This document shows, in pieces, positions 36,295 to 44,510 of a DNA stretch of 44,745 nt. Under the pieces are notes generated by a model. It was not told the DNA's origin, did not search any database, and saw nothing but the letters and a program-made list of their open reading frames with translations. The stretch is from Chloroflexota bacterium (lineage in GTDB: Bacteria > Chloroflexota > Dehalococcoidia > Lucifugimonadales > Lucifugimonadaceae). Location: the NCBI GenBank assembly GCA_018650185.1, contig JABIGL010000076.1:1-44745 (forward strand), given 5' to 3'. The first letter of the stretch is position 1; each line of letters opens with the position of its first letter. The translations under genes and the position numbers were made by a program.

Positions 36295-37398
36295 TTATTC
36301 TCGTTCTCTAACAACCATACCTAGCAAACTAGATCGTTTAATAATTCCTACAAGAACATCAGACTTTATTACCAGAATTTGATTGATGTTATATCGGGCT
36401 AATAATTGAAATGCAATCGATAGTGAATCATCCGGCCCAACTGCGACCAACGGCGGTCCGGTCATGCCCTCGGAAACAGGCGTCTCACCCCACAGGTTCC
36501 GGTTAATTCCGTCCAGATCATGAAGGGTGATGATCCCTACCACTCGGTCATCCTCAACCACCGGCACAGATCTGCGTTCGAACGGAATCATGTACTCATC
36601 CACCAGCGCACTGATCGATACGTCAGGGTGAACCGGCCGCTCAGGTAACGACATCACGGCCCGAACTGGCACATCGGTGATGCTCCGTTTGCTACTCCTC
36701 CTGACGGCCGTCGCGGAATCCTTCAGATACCAGCCAACGAACCCCATCCACAACCCGGACATCACATCGTCCGTTATGGCAGTCAGCACTCCCGCCGCCA
36801 CGAGGAGCCAGCCAAACCCGATTCCAACTCCGGACGCTATCCCGGTAGCACGGGCATTGTCTCCCGTGGATGCCCAGATGATGGACCTGAGTACGCGCCC
36901 ACCATCAAGAGGGAACCCGGGTAGCAGGTTGAAAATCCCGACCAGGAAATTGGCCAGCGTGAAGTAGATCAGGATCCCCTCGACGGGCGAATCATCTCCG
37001 CCAACTCCAGCACGCAACGCCAGGAATCCGGCCAGCGCGAGCAACAGACTACTAACCGGCCCAACGATCGCTATCTGGAACTCGTCACGTGCGGAACGGG
37101 TGTCGCCGCCGATGTTGCTCACGCCGCCAAAGATGAAGAGCGTGATGCTGCGGACTGACATCCCCCGTGCAATAGCGACCAGCGAGTGCGCCAGTTCGTG
37201 AACAAGGATCGATCCGAATAATAGAAGCGCGGCAATCGCCGCGGCAGCCCAGTAGGTCGCCTCACCCCAATCAGGGTAGTCGGACGGGAACCACGATCCC
37301 GCCAACGTCCACGTAATAAGCGCAAACGCGAACAGCCACGTGTAGTGGACGCCGATATCGATACCGGCCACCGTCGCTATTTTGTACGCGCCGTTCAT
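36295..37398 (-). CDS. M50 site-2 protease family zinc metallopeptidase with CBS domains
   Basis: A 367-residue membrane protease. The zinc motif HELAH (67-71) lies in a membrane helix, and the second site NLLPGFPLDGGRVLRS provides the Asp ligand. About six hydrophobic segments span residues 18-230. Residues ~240-365 are a CBS pair (PVRAVMSLPERPVHPD, RVVGIITLHDLD, LVGIIKRSS), which usually bind adenine nucleotides and regulate the enzyme. The layout matches Rip3-like/SpoIVFB-related CBS S2Ps that cleave membrane-bound regulators. The ATG at 37398 is preferred over GTG 37404 because AAGAAAG lies at proper distance. The last ~40 codons are markedly AT-richer than the rest. Confidence 0.92.
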   Translation of the reverse strand: MNGAYKIATVAGIDIGVHYTWLFAFALITWTLAGSWFPSDYPDWGEATYWAAAAIAALLLFGSILVHELAHSLVAIARGMSVRSITLFIFGGVSNIGGDTRSARDEFQIAIVGPVSSLLLALAGFLALRAGVGGDDSPVEGILIYFTLANFLVGIFNLLPGFPLDGGRVLRSIIWASTGDNARATGIASGVGIGFGWLLVAAGVLTAITDDVMSGLWMGFVGWYLKDSATAVRRSSKRSITDVPVRAVMSLPERPVHPDVSISALVDEYMIPFERRSVPVVEDDRVVGIITLHDLDGINRNLWGETPVSEGMTGPPLVAVGPDDSLSIAFQLLARYNINQILVIKSDVLVGIIKRSSLLGMVVRERE

Positions 37399-37419
37399 AA
37401 GCACACTTTCTTCTGGTCG

Positions 37420-37436
37420 GCCTTCAATACGAAGGC
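37420..37436. promoter_or_regulatory. Palindrome between divergent genes, possible operator
   Basis: GCCTTC-AATAC-GAAGGC is a perfect 6-bp inverted repeat centred between the divergent protease (start 37398) and histidine phosphatase (start 37493). Position and symmetry suit a dimeric regulator, but no regulator gene is adjacent. Confidence 0.35.
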
Positions 37437-37480
37437 ACGAAACAGGATAGACCCATGAGTACTCGGCCTCCCGATGGCTC

Positions 37481-37486
37481 TAACAT
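37481..37486 (+). promoter_or_regulatory. -10 element of a probable leaderless transcript for the histidine phosphatase
   Basis: TAACAT ends 6 nt before the ATG at 37493, so transcription would begin at or next to the start codon. No ribosome-binding site is present. No clear -35 element was found. Confidence 0.4.
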
Positions 37487-37492
37487 GTTGCT

Positions 37493-38089
37493 ATGGACCT
37501 ATATCTCGTGCGGCACGGCGACACCGAACTCGGACCGGACGGCCTCTACCCGGAACCCGCAAACCTGAGCGAACTGGGCCATTCCCAGGCTCGTGCCCTT
37601 GCCCCACGACTGGCTTCAATCTCGCCGCACGTCCTGATCACCAGCGGCCTCGAGAGGGCCGACCAGACCGCGGCTCCTTATTTGGAGTCATCCCAACTTC
37701 AGCCCGTAATCGTGCCCGGGTTCGACGAGATCGGTATCGGCAATCTCCGATCAAGAGATCTTGCCGAGGTGAAAGAGAAACTCTTCGCCCGACCCTTCAT
37801 ACCCGATTTTTCCGATTATGAAGGTGAATCTTCATCAGAGTTTGAGCAACGTGTACTTGGTTCTCTGAAGACCCGGGTACTGGACAAGTTCGATGATGAT
37901 CAACGCGTGGCTGTGGTCATTCACGGCGGGCCGATCAACGTGATCGTGGACTGGGTCGAGCACGGCGGCTTCACCGGACAGTTCGTGCGTAACATCAAGA
38001 CCGCCTCGATCACTCTATTGAAACGCACTCCGGACGGCCTGGCCATCGACTACATCTCGGATACGAAACACCTGCGCGACACTGACTAG
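37493..38089 (+). CDS. Histidine phosphatase family protein
   Basis: A 198-residue phosphoglycerate-mutase-like phosphatase. The phosphohistidine motif LVRHGDTE has Arg7-His8, followed by LSELGHSQARALAPRL and ITSGLERADQTA. The second catalytic His is in VVIHGGPINVIV. Members remove phosphate from sugars, nucleotides or proteins; the substrate is not identifiable. It appears leaderless, with a -10-like box just ahead. The stop overlaps the stop region of the convergent DUF5343-like gene by 4 nt. Confidence 0.9.
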   Translation: MDLYLVRHGDTELGPDGLYPEPANLSELGHSQARALAPRLASISPHVLITSGLERADQTAAPYLESSQLQPVIVPGFDEIGIGNLRSRDLAEVKEKLFARPFIPDFSDYEGESSSEFEQRVLGSLKTRVLDKFDDDQRVAVVIHGGPINVIVDWVEHGGFTGQFVRNIKTASITLLKRTPDGLAIDYISDTKHLRDTD

Positions 38090-38805
38090 ACAGCCCCGCC
38101 GTCCGCTACCCCATCGCCACCGCTCTGGCCCAGGGACTCCATCAACTTCGTCATTCCGTCGAACCACTTCTGCTGTGTAGCTGCGTCCCAGGTGGGATCG
38201 AAATCCGGATACTTGTTGAGCACCATCTCCGCTATCGAGGTGCCCGGCGTGGGCGCCGGACCAGCCGCTGCTGCGGGCGCGGCTTGGGCTGTTGGCCGCT
38301 CCGCAGGTTGCTGCCGGGCTCGGCTGGGTCCGCTGGAAGATCTGCGTGACACATGCCTTCCGGCCAGTACATACGGCGACAGCTCCACGCCTGCGTCCTG
38401 CGCCGCCTGGATGAAGAACGCCTCGCATTTAGCAAGCACACCCGCCTTCGCTCCGAATCTCCGGAACGCCTCCCGGAATTGCGCTTTGGTTGCCCGCGTC
38501 AGATCCAGATCGAAAACCGGCATGTAGTGGCGTCGCAGCAAGGTCCCTAGCGCGGCCTTGCGTTCGTCTCCCTCAAGTCCCGCTAGATGCTCAAGGTCCT
38601 CCGTCGGTCGCTCGTCATCGTCTATCAGATCCAGTACCCGGAGAGCCGTCATGAGTTGAATTCCCGTACTTCCGGACACACGTTGCCCCCACACACTCCT
38701 GTCTATACGTGCGGGCATGCCTTCTCCGAGAAATTCCAAAAAAGTTCGGAATGTTCGGTATGGCACATATGGGGGAATCGTGGGGGTAGGAGACGTCACG
38801 TTCAT
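38086..38805 (-). CDS. DUF5343-like protein
   Basis: A 239-residue protein with PPYVPYRTFRTFLEFLGE, then IDRSVWGQ, SGSTGIQLMTALRVLDLID and LLRRHY, a layout I associate with DUF5343 (winged-helix-like, function unknown). The middle (KAQFREAFRRFGAKAG, AKCEAFFIQAAQDAGV) is helical. An Ala/Pro-rich linker leads to a short C-terminal helical segment (FDPTWDAATQQKWFDGM) that could contact a partner. The ATG at 38805 is chosen because the likely promoter (38846-38874) would start transcription at ~38839, downstream of the longer TTG start at 38847. Divergent from the ParB-like gene. No molecular function can be assigned. Confidence 0.65.
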   Translation of the reverse strand: MNVTSPTPTIPPYVPYRTFRTFLEFLGEGMPARIDRSVWGQRVSGSTGIQLMTALRVLDLIDDDERPTEDLEHLAGLEGDERKAALGTLLRRHYMPVFDLDLTRATKAQFREAFRRFGAKAGVLAKCEAFFIQAAQDAGVELSPYVLAGRHVSRRSSSGPSRARQQPAERPTAQAAPAAAAGPAPTPGTSIAEMVLNKYPDFDPTWDAATQQKWFDGMTKLMESLGQSGGDGVADGGAV

Positions 38806-38845
38806 CACGATGGGAAACTTCGATGGACTCAATCGTACCAAGACC

Positions 38846-38874
38846 AAACTATCCCAGCCTCATTCCAAAGTCAA
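38846..38874 (-). promoter_or_regulatory. Promoter of the DUF5343-like gene
   Basis: On the minus strand TTGACT (38874-38869), a 17-bp spacer and TAGTTT (38851-38846). Spacing is ideal, the -35 is near consensus and the -10 weaker. It lies ~41 nt ahead of the ATG. Confidence 0.55.
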
Positions 38875-39005
38875 TTTCATTCTGGACAGTTTTGGAAACT
38901 ACTTTTCAGACCGTTCAGAATGTTCCTCAGATCGACCGGAATGACCATCCTCGTCAAGAGGAGACATTAGCCCGGCAAACCAATCAACAGACCCGGGAGG
39001 CTGGC

Positions 39006-39944
39006 ATGCTTCTACCTGTACACTCCATAGCTCCCGACCCAGACCAGCCGCGCAAGCTTCCACGTAAGGGACGCAGCGCTAACACGTCGGACGACCTCCG
39101 CACCCTTGAACTTCGACAGCCGCTCGTCGTGCGACCGAACCCCGCTCAGACGGAAGACGTCGACGCTGCGCCTTACGTAGTTGTCGTCGGCGAGCGCCTG
39201 TGGATGGCGGCACGTCGCGCAGGCCTGACCGATATCGACGGACAGGTCCGAAACGATATCGAAGAGCAGGAAGTCAGAGAGCTCCAGCTCAGCGAGAACT
39301 ACCACCACGAGAAGATCCCCGCCATGCAGCTCGGGCGCGCCTTCCTTGAGTACAGGGAGGAGCACGGCGTCACCCAGCAAGAGCTCGCCCGTCGCACCTC
39401 GATCACACCGGGGACGATCCACCATTACGAAAGCCTGATCCGAAATCTGGACCCGGAGCTCGGCAAGAAAGTCGACTCCGGCGAGCTCACTTTCAAGGAA
39501 GCTCGCAGCATCGCAGACATAGATGATTACGCCCGCCAGCGCGAGATCGCGGGGCCGTTTGTCTCCGGACAATTGAGCTCGGTATACGTCGAGCGGATCG
39601 TCGGTCGGGCCAAGAACTTCCCGACCAAGTCGATCGACGACCTCCTGGATGAGGTGGTAAATGGTGCAAAGCCTGCGCCGGAGCCGGAACCTGCCCCTCT
39701 GCCGAGGGCGCCGGAGCCGGTGATCCACCAGCGCAAGGATCTAGAGGGCATGCTCCTACAACTTGCGGGACAGCTCGACGGACTTCCGTTGCAGACCATC
39801 CCGGAGTTCCGACGGCTGAAACTGGTTTCCTCGCTCCGAATCCTGGACAGCCGGGTGCAGCTCGCACTGCACCATCTGTCTGGAACTCAAGTAGCAGGCG
39901 CAGGTATGCCCCCGGCGCTTGTAGGAGCCGCCAACCGGAGATAG
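39006..39944 (+). CDS. ParB/Srx-fold DNA-binding protein
   Basis: A 312-residue ParB/KorB-like protein. Residues 1-95 fit the ParB N-terminal domain (MLLPVHSIAPDPDQPRK, QPLVVRPNP, VVVGERLWMAARRAG, QLSENYHHEKIPAMQLG). Residues ~110-150 form a helix-turn-helix (GVTQQELARRTSITPGTIHHYESLI). A Pro/Glu linker at ~220-240 leads to a helical C-terminus, likely for dimerisation. The ATG at 39006 has GGGAGG 6 nt upstream, while the frame is open for 61 further codons upstream without support. No parA is next to it, so it may be a transcription regulator or an orphan partition-like protein. An intrinsic terminator follows. Confidence 0.85.
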   Translation: MLLPVHSIAPDPDQPRKLPRKGRSANTSDDLRTLELRQPLVVRPNPAQTEDVDAAPYVVVVGERLWMAARRAGLTDIDGQVRNDIEEQEVRELQLSENYHHEKIPAMQLGRAFLEYREEHGVTQQELARRTSITPGTIHHYESLIRNLDPELGKKVDSGELTFKEARSIADIDDYARQREIAGPFVSGQLSSVYVERIVGRAKNFPTKSIDDLLDEVVNGAKPAPEPEPAPLPRAPEPVIHQRKDLEGMLLQLAGQLDGLPLQTIPEFRRLKLVSSLRILDSRVQLALHHLSGTQVAGAGMPPALVGAANRR

Positions 39945-40012
39945 ACAAACACAGACATAGTCACCCGGCGTTTCTCGGCCCCCCCAACCCCCCGTTGAAT
40001 CGCCGGACCTTA

Positions 40013-40051
40013 GACCCCTCCCCAACGCCTCCGGGGAGGGGTCCTTTTTTT
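40013..40051 (+). terminator. Rho-independent terminator of the ParB-like gene
   Basis: A perfect 11-bp stem (40013-40023 with 40033-40043, arms GACCCCTCCCC / GGGGAGGGGTC) with a 9-nt loop is followed by seven T residues. It is 68 nt after the stop codon. Confidence 0.93.
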
Positions 40052-40184
40052 GCTATTATTTATTTGGGCGCTATGTGCGGCATTAAGTGAATATTTAGCG
40101 CACTTTAAAATACTTGCTCCAGATTCAACATCGGTGAGGGTATTAAGTTGGATAACACTGCAAGCCTAATTACCGGGCCTTAAC

Positions 40185-41141
40185 TCAAGACGCACCTTCG
40201 ATAAACCGTCTCGGGTTATTCACCATAATATTCTGAACATCTGCCTCCGTCCCGCCGCTCTCCTTGAGGTAAGGAAGCGCGTTTCGGGAGATGAACAGGA
40301 ACTTGTCCGGGTTCAACCTCATCCGCTCAGCGAAAGCCTCGTTCGATGCAATCCGCAATCGAACCTGGGCGTCATGCCCCATCATCAGCCGCTCGCCGTA
40401 ACCCGCGTCGATAAGTGCCTTTGCGGTATCGGTACGAGTTCGCCAGTCAGGTACCCCGGGGCGAGCGACCGGGTGGTAGCGATCCAGCCCAATCCACACA
40501 CCCTTGTCCAACAAACCCTTCAGATAGTCGAGATCCGTGGTGTCGTTGCTGTGACCGACGCAGACACGATTCAGATCCACGCCCTCATCTTCAAAGATCC
40601 TGACCTGCTGATCCCCGACTCGCTCCGGCGCCCAGGTATGCGTATAAATCGGTGCGCCTGTTTTCTGATGTGCCCGTGCCGCAGCCCGTAAAACGATCTC
40701 GCCCTCATCAGTCACGCCACCGATGTCATTGGCGACCTTGATGATGCCCGGCTTGATACCGGTACCCTCAATCCCCTGCTCCAACTCCCGCACGTACAGC
40801 CCTGCAATCTCATCAGCCTCTGCGGTCCAGAAAACACGGGGAATGTCTCTCCAGGTGCCCGTGGCTGCGATCATGTTGACCCCGCTGCCCCGTGACACGG
40901 CCTCAATCACACCAATGTCACGACCGAGGTCATGCGTTGTCAGGTCAAATATCGTGTCCACTCCGCCGGCTTTGGCGTCCTTGAAGAGCTGGATCCCCTC
41001 CTGAATCGCCTCGTCCCTCGGAACAAACTCTGGGAACGTGGTCTGTATACCGGCTGAAGTGATCAAAACGTGTTCGTGCGACAGGGTGAAACCCATCTGA
41101 GAGGTATCTATCGGTCCTAGTACAGAGTTGACCGTGGCCAT
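40185..41141 (-). CDS. Phosphotriesterase family hydrolase
   Basis: A 318-residue amidohydrolase-superfamily protein of the phosphotriesterase/lactonase-like group. The two-metal site is visible: H22-x-H24 in LSHEHV, the carbamylated Lys in GIIKVAND, His in IYTHTWAPE and VCVGHSND, and Asp in MMGHDAQV. C-terminal VNNPRRFIEG is typical. Homologues hydrolyse lactones, carboxylesters or organophosphates; native substrate unknown. The ATG at 41141 has AGGAGG 6 nt upstream; an in-frame start 20 codons earlier lacks such a site. No signal peptide, so cytoplasmic. Its stop lies 133 nt from the ParB terminator, across a short AT-rich gap. Confidence 0.92.
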   Translation of the reverse strand: MATVNSVLGPIDTSQMGFTLSHEHVLITSAGIQTTFPEFVPRDEAIQEGIQLFKDAKAGGVDTIFDLTTHDLGRDIGVIEAVSRGSGVNMIAATGTWRDIPRVFWTAEADEIAGLYVRELEQGIEGTGIKPGIIKVANDIGGVTDEGEIVLRAAARAHQKTGAPIYTHTWAPERVGDQQVRIFEDEGVDLNRVCVGHSNDTTDLDYLKGLLDKGVWIGLDRYHPVARPGVPDWRTRTDTAKALIDAGYGERLMMGHDAQVRLRIASNEAFAERMRLNPDKFLFISRNALPYLKESGGTEADVQNIMVNNPRRFIEGAS

Positions 41142-41283
41142 CCGTTTCCTCCTGAACTGATTTGCGCACCGCCCTTCGGAGCCCGCATACCTTACCCGCA
41201 ATCATCCGGCTTCGTTCCAACCCGTGAACGCCTCGCCATGCTCATAAGCGCGAGACTGTGTGTAGCGACCGGGAGTCAGCCAA

Positions 41284-42267
41284 GTGTCTATTTCAGGGAT
41301 CCTGGTCCCGCTGGACGGCGCGGGAATTGCGGCGTCGGTACTGCCGACGGTGGCGTCACTTGCACGCCCGATCCGGACCTCGGTGCACCTCACCGCGGTA
41401 GTGGACCCCCAGAAACTTGAGATCCCGACCCTCTACTACCAGCCCAACGTAGATTCAAGCGCCGACTCCGATCCCTCGAAGCCGGATTCCGCGCCCCTTG
41501 TTGCGCCAAATGCGCAGGTCACAGAAGCCGCCGCGAACCAACGGATCGAGCGAGCACGCGTATACCTGGGCGCAATGGCAAGTCGTCTCCAGGCACTCGG
41601 CATCGAGAGCAGCTATGAGGTCTTTGCCGGTGATCCGATGACAGACATCGTCCAACTGGCCCGTCGAAAACGATTCAGCCTGATCGCCCTCTCCCCGCAC
41701 AGCCGGTACGCCATCGGGCGCGGCCTCGGAAGTGTCACCGATCGTGTCCTGCACTCCTCTCCGATTCCCGTCCTCGTGGCTCCGCCGTTGTCCGATACAC
41801 CACCCGACAGCTCGGACCTCGCCATTCAGTCGGTAATTGTGGGTCTGGACGGATCGCGCGCCGCTGAGCTTGCCCTGGGTACAGCCGCCCAGGTGGCGAA
41901 AAGCTGCAACGCCCAACTCGTCCTTCTCAGGGCTATCGGCGGCAGGGCTGGTGATGCGGCGTGGGACATCGGAGCCGAACGCGTCGGGCGAAATATTGAA
42001 GCCGATTTCCGTGGAATAGCGATGCGCTACCTAGACGAAGCCTCTGAACAGGCTGGAATGCCGACCACCACCATCGTCGGCGGCGAGGACGAAGTGACCG
42101 AGATTCTCGGCACCGCCGAGAATCTGCCATCCTCTTTAATAGTCCTCGCATCTCAGGGGCAATCAGGATTGACCAAATGGCGACTGGGTAGCGTGACTGA
42201 CCGCGTAGTTCGGCAGGCTACGCGCCCCGTAATCGTCGTCCCGCCAATCATGACTTCTCGCCGCTGA
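41284..42267 (+). CDS. Tandem universal stress protein (two UspA domains)
   Basis: A 327-residue protein with two UspA folds. Domain 1 (~3-163) begins ISGILVPLDGAGIAASVL, and domain 2 (~178-325) begins SVIVGLDGSRAAELAL. Each ends with the nucleotide-binding segment LGSVTDRVL and LGSVTDRVV before a final hydrophobic strand. Domain 2 keeps the fuller Gly pattern (GQSGLTKWRLGS); domain 1 has Ser/Arg in part of it and may bind ATP poorly. Such proteins support survival under starvation or oxidative stress. The start is GTG with GGGAG ~9 nt upstream. Divergent from the phosphotriesterase gene. Confidence 0.93.
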   Translation: MSISGILVPLDGAGIAASVLPTVASLARPIRTSVHLTAVVDPQKLEIPTLYYQPNVDSSADSDPSKPDSAPLVAPNAQVTEAAANQRIERARVYLGAMASRLQALGIESSYEVFAGDPMTDIVQLARRKRFSLIALSPHSRYAIGRGLGSVTDRVLHSSPIPVLVAPPLSDTPPDSSDLAIQSVIVGLDGSRAAELALGTAAQVAKSCNAQLVLLRAIGGRAGDAAWDIGAERVGRNIEADFRGIAMRYLDEASEQAGMPTTTIVGGEDEVTEILGTAENLPSSLIVLASQGQSGLTKWRLGSVTDRVVRQATRPVIVVPPIMTSRR

Positions 42268-42360
42268 GCTTCGCCAGACCGCCTCTCAACGACTAAACTC
42301 GCTCAAACGCGACACACGGCCCATAACGAATCGTCACTGGCCGCTGATAGAAAGTCCGTA

Positions 42361-42567
42361 TTGAAAGATCTCAACAGGTGGGCGCTCGGCTGGACCATCG
42401 TGTGGACCGTCCTCGGGGCAGCATTGATCGCACAGTTGCTGCTTCAGTCGATCCCCGACAACGATACCGTTTTCATAGCGGTCGACCTGGCGGCCATAGT
42501 GTTTGTTCTCATGCGTTTGAGAAAATCTATCGTCCTCATCAATCCGCCCTCAGGCGATGAGAAATAA
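42361..42567 (+). CDS. Small two-helix membrane protein
   Basis: A 68-residue protein with two hydrophobic segments (WTIVWTVLGAALIAQLLL and VFIAVDLAAIVFVLM), a basic loop (RLRKS) and a charged C-terminus. The start is TTG with no strong ribosome site. It is supported mainly by its clean two-helix pattern and its place 77 nt ahead of the aldolase gene on the same strand. No family recognised. Confidence 0.5.
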   Translation: MKDLNRWALGWTIVWTVLGAALIAQLLLQSIPDNDTVFIAVDLAAIVFVLMRLRKSIVLINPPSGDEK

Positions 42568-42643
42568 CGAAGCTGCGCCGTAACAGATAACTAATCTGAC
42601 CAATCTTCAGGAACACGGAAGCACGAATAATAGGAGCGACACC

Positions 42644-43393
42644 TTGGCCGAATACCGCATCAACAAAGCGAAACAAAAGCTCGACGACGGTGGCGTGATC
42701 TCCATCGTTAACGGCGTGAACGACGGCGACACCGCCGAGATCTTCGGAAATCTTGGCTTTGATGCCATCCTGGCCGAAGGTGAACACGGCCCCATCTCGT
42801 GGGACGTGATCGGCGACATTTCCCGCGCCTGCGACCTCTGGGACATGTCGTCCGTAGTACGCGTCCACCGAAACGACCCCGCACTCGTGACACGAGCACT
42901 GGACCGGGGTGCAAACGGAATCATGGTTCCTCACGTGAATACTCGTGAGGAGGCTGAGCTTGTGGCCCGGTCTTCCAAATACGGTCCTGACGGCAACCGG
43001 GGCGCGTTTGGCGGGAGACGAGCACTCGGGATCAGCGACTACCACCGCAAAGCCAACGAAAACACGCTCGTCACGATTCTTCTCGAAGACATCATCGCCA
43101 TCCGCAACATGAAGGAGATCGTCAAAGCCGACGGTATCGACGTGTTTTACGTTGCGCCCGGTGATCTGGCACAGAGCATGGGTCACACCGGCGACATTGC
43201 TCACCCGGAGGTCCTTCAGGCGGTCGAGGACGGACTCGGCGTCATCATGGACTCCGGTCGTGTCGCAGGAACACTGGTCAACGACGACACGGTAGAGGAC
43301 TACATTGCGAAAGGCGTCCGCTGTGTCGGCCTCGCCTGGCAGCCCTGGCTCAACGCCGGAGCGACCGCGTTCTTAGGGAAGATGGGTGGCTGA
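42644..43393 (+). CDS. HpcH/HpaI aldolase family protein
   Basis: A 249-residue class II aldolase-type (beta/alpha)8 protein. The family motif AEGEHGPIS is followed by VVRVHRNDP, GANGIMVPHVNTREEAE, LLEDIIAIRN with the metal-binding Glu, and VAPGDLAQSMG with the Asp ligand. Homologues cleave 4-hydroxy-2-oxo acids to pyruvate and an aldehyde; the exact substrate is unknown. The start is TTG with AGGAG 8 nt upstream. The stop overlaps the ATG of the metallophosphoesterase (TGATG), so both are in one operon. Confidence 0.92.
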   Translation: MAEYRINKAKQKLDDGGVISIVNGVNDGDTAEIFGNLGFDAILAEGEHGPISWDVIGDISRACDLWDMSSVVRVHRNDPALVTRALDRGANGIMVPHVNTREEAELVARSSKYGPDGNRGAFGGRRALGISDYHRKANENTLVTILLEDIIAIRNMKEIVKADGIDVFYVAPGDLAQSMGHTGDIAHPEVLQAVEDGLGVIMDSGRVAGTLVNDDTVEDYIAKGVRCVGLAWQPWLNAGATAFLGKMGG

Positions 43394-44292
43394 TGGGCGA
43401 TAACACAACAGGATCCGGCGAGTTCAGCTTCATACAGTTGGCCGACCCACAATTCGGACTATTTGCGCGGTTCAGCGGTCAGACAAATGAGCAGATAGCG
43501 GCTTTCCAGGCGCGCGGCCTCAACATAAAGCCCGCACCTGCAACAACCGGGTTCACCGAAGAAACACGTCTGTTTGAGAAGGTGATCGACACCGCCAATA
43601 CGCTACGACCGGCCTTCGTAGTCGTGTGCGGTGACATCGTGAACCAGTGGGACGACGACGCGCAGTCAGAAGAAGCATTACGCATCGGCGCGCTCCTCGA
43701 TGACGACATCAACCTTCACTGGGTGGCGGGCAATCATGATGTTGGTGCGGATGAAGGCCACACGACGCCGACGGATGAAAGCCTGGCGCGTTATCGCTCT
43801 AAATTCGGACCGGACAACTACGCATTTCAGCACGGCGACGCCAGCTTCATCGTCATCAACAGCGCCGTCTTGCAATGCCCCGACGAAACACCCGCCGAAC
43901 TTGAAAGGTTGATGGTGTTCCTTGAGGCGGAACTTCGAGCGGCCCGTACGCGTAACAGCGACCACATCATCCTCTTCACCCATCACCCCCTCTTCCTGGA
44001 GGATCCGGACGAAGACAAACCGGGTGAAGCGCATCTCACCATCCCGATAGAACGGCGACGACCGGTACTTGAGCTACTCGGTGAATACCGGGTTGATGCT
44101 GTATTCGCAGGTCACTGGCATCGAAACAACTACGCATCCGGTGGAGACATTGAGATGATCGCCTCCGGCTCGGTTGGCTATCCGTTTGGTGACGACCCTT
44201 CTGGATATCGCGTTGTACAGGTAACAAGAACCGGCCTGAAACACGACTGGTACGCGATTGACGAAATGCCCGACGGTTCGAAAACGCCGTGA
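43393..44292 (+). CDS. CPPED1-like metallophosphoesterase
   Basis: A 299-residue calcineurin-like phosphoesterase resembling the CPPED1 group: IQLADPQFGLFARFSG (Asp18, with Gln20 in place of the usual His, as in CPPED1), VVVCGDIVNQW, WVAGNHDVGADEGHT, LFTHHPLFLEDPDED and FAGHWHRNNY. No signal peptide, so cytoplasmic. CPPED1 proteins are protein or small-molecule phosphatases; substrate here unknown. The start overlaps the aldolase stop by 1 nt and the stop overlaps the next small gene by 4 nt (GTGA). A second, closely similar copy follows at 44507. Confidence 0.9.
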   Translation: MGDNTTGSGEFSFIQLADPQFGLFARFSGQTNEQIAAFQARGLNIKPAPATTGFTEETRLFEKVIDTANTLRPAFVVVCGDIVNQWDDDAQSEEALRIGALLDDDINLHWVAGNHDVGADEGHTTPTDESLARYRSKFGPDNYAFQHGDASFIVINSAVLQCPDETPAELERLMVFLEAELRAARTRNSDHIILFTHHPLFLEDPDEDKPGEAHLTIPIERRRPVLELLGEYRVDAVFAGHWHRNNYASGGDIEMIASGSVGYPFGDDPSGYRVVQVTRTGLKHDWYAIDEMPDGSKTP

Positions 44293-44510
44293 ACGTTCTG
44301 GTCGAAGTCGTCGTGCGATTTGCGATAGCGACCGCGCTCCTGGCTTCTTCCTACTGGGTGATGTATGGATCCAGCGGGGCTCCGTGGATCGTCTCGACCG
44401 TGCTCCACATCTACGCCGTATCAGCCCTCGGCGTCACGGCGCTGCTCATCTATCAGGCCGCCGGGCGTGTTCTGACCGCAGCTCGCGATCAACAACGGAG
44501 ACTCAATTGA
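44289..44510 (+). CDS. Small two-helix membrane protein between the CPPED1-like genes
   Basis: A 73-residue protein with two hydrophobic helices (VVRFAIATALLASSYWVM and STVLHIYAVSALGVTALLIY) and a basic C-terminus (RDQQRRLN). GTG start overlapping the preceding stop (GTGA), and its stop overlaps the next start (TTGA); both overlaps strongly suggest a real, coupled gene. No family recognised; it could be a membrane anchor for the neighbouring phosphoesterases (inference). Confidence 0.65.
   Translation: MNVLVEVVVRFAIATALLASSYWVMYGSSGAPWIVSTVLHIYAVSALGVTALLIYQAAGRVLTAARDQQRRLN

Noticed and set aside
38740..38940. Repeated GTTC.GAATGTTC words as SOS (LexA) boxes
   Set aside because: The half-sites are direct rather than inverted with the needed spacing, and one copy lies inside coding sequence.
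38823..39005. 61-codon N-terminal extension of the ParB-like protein
   Set aside because: The added residues are low in coding character, overlap the divergent promoter of the DUF5343-like gene, and the ATG at 39006 has a strong ribosome site.
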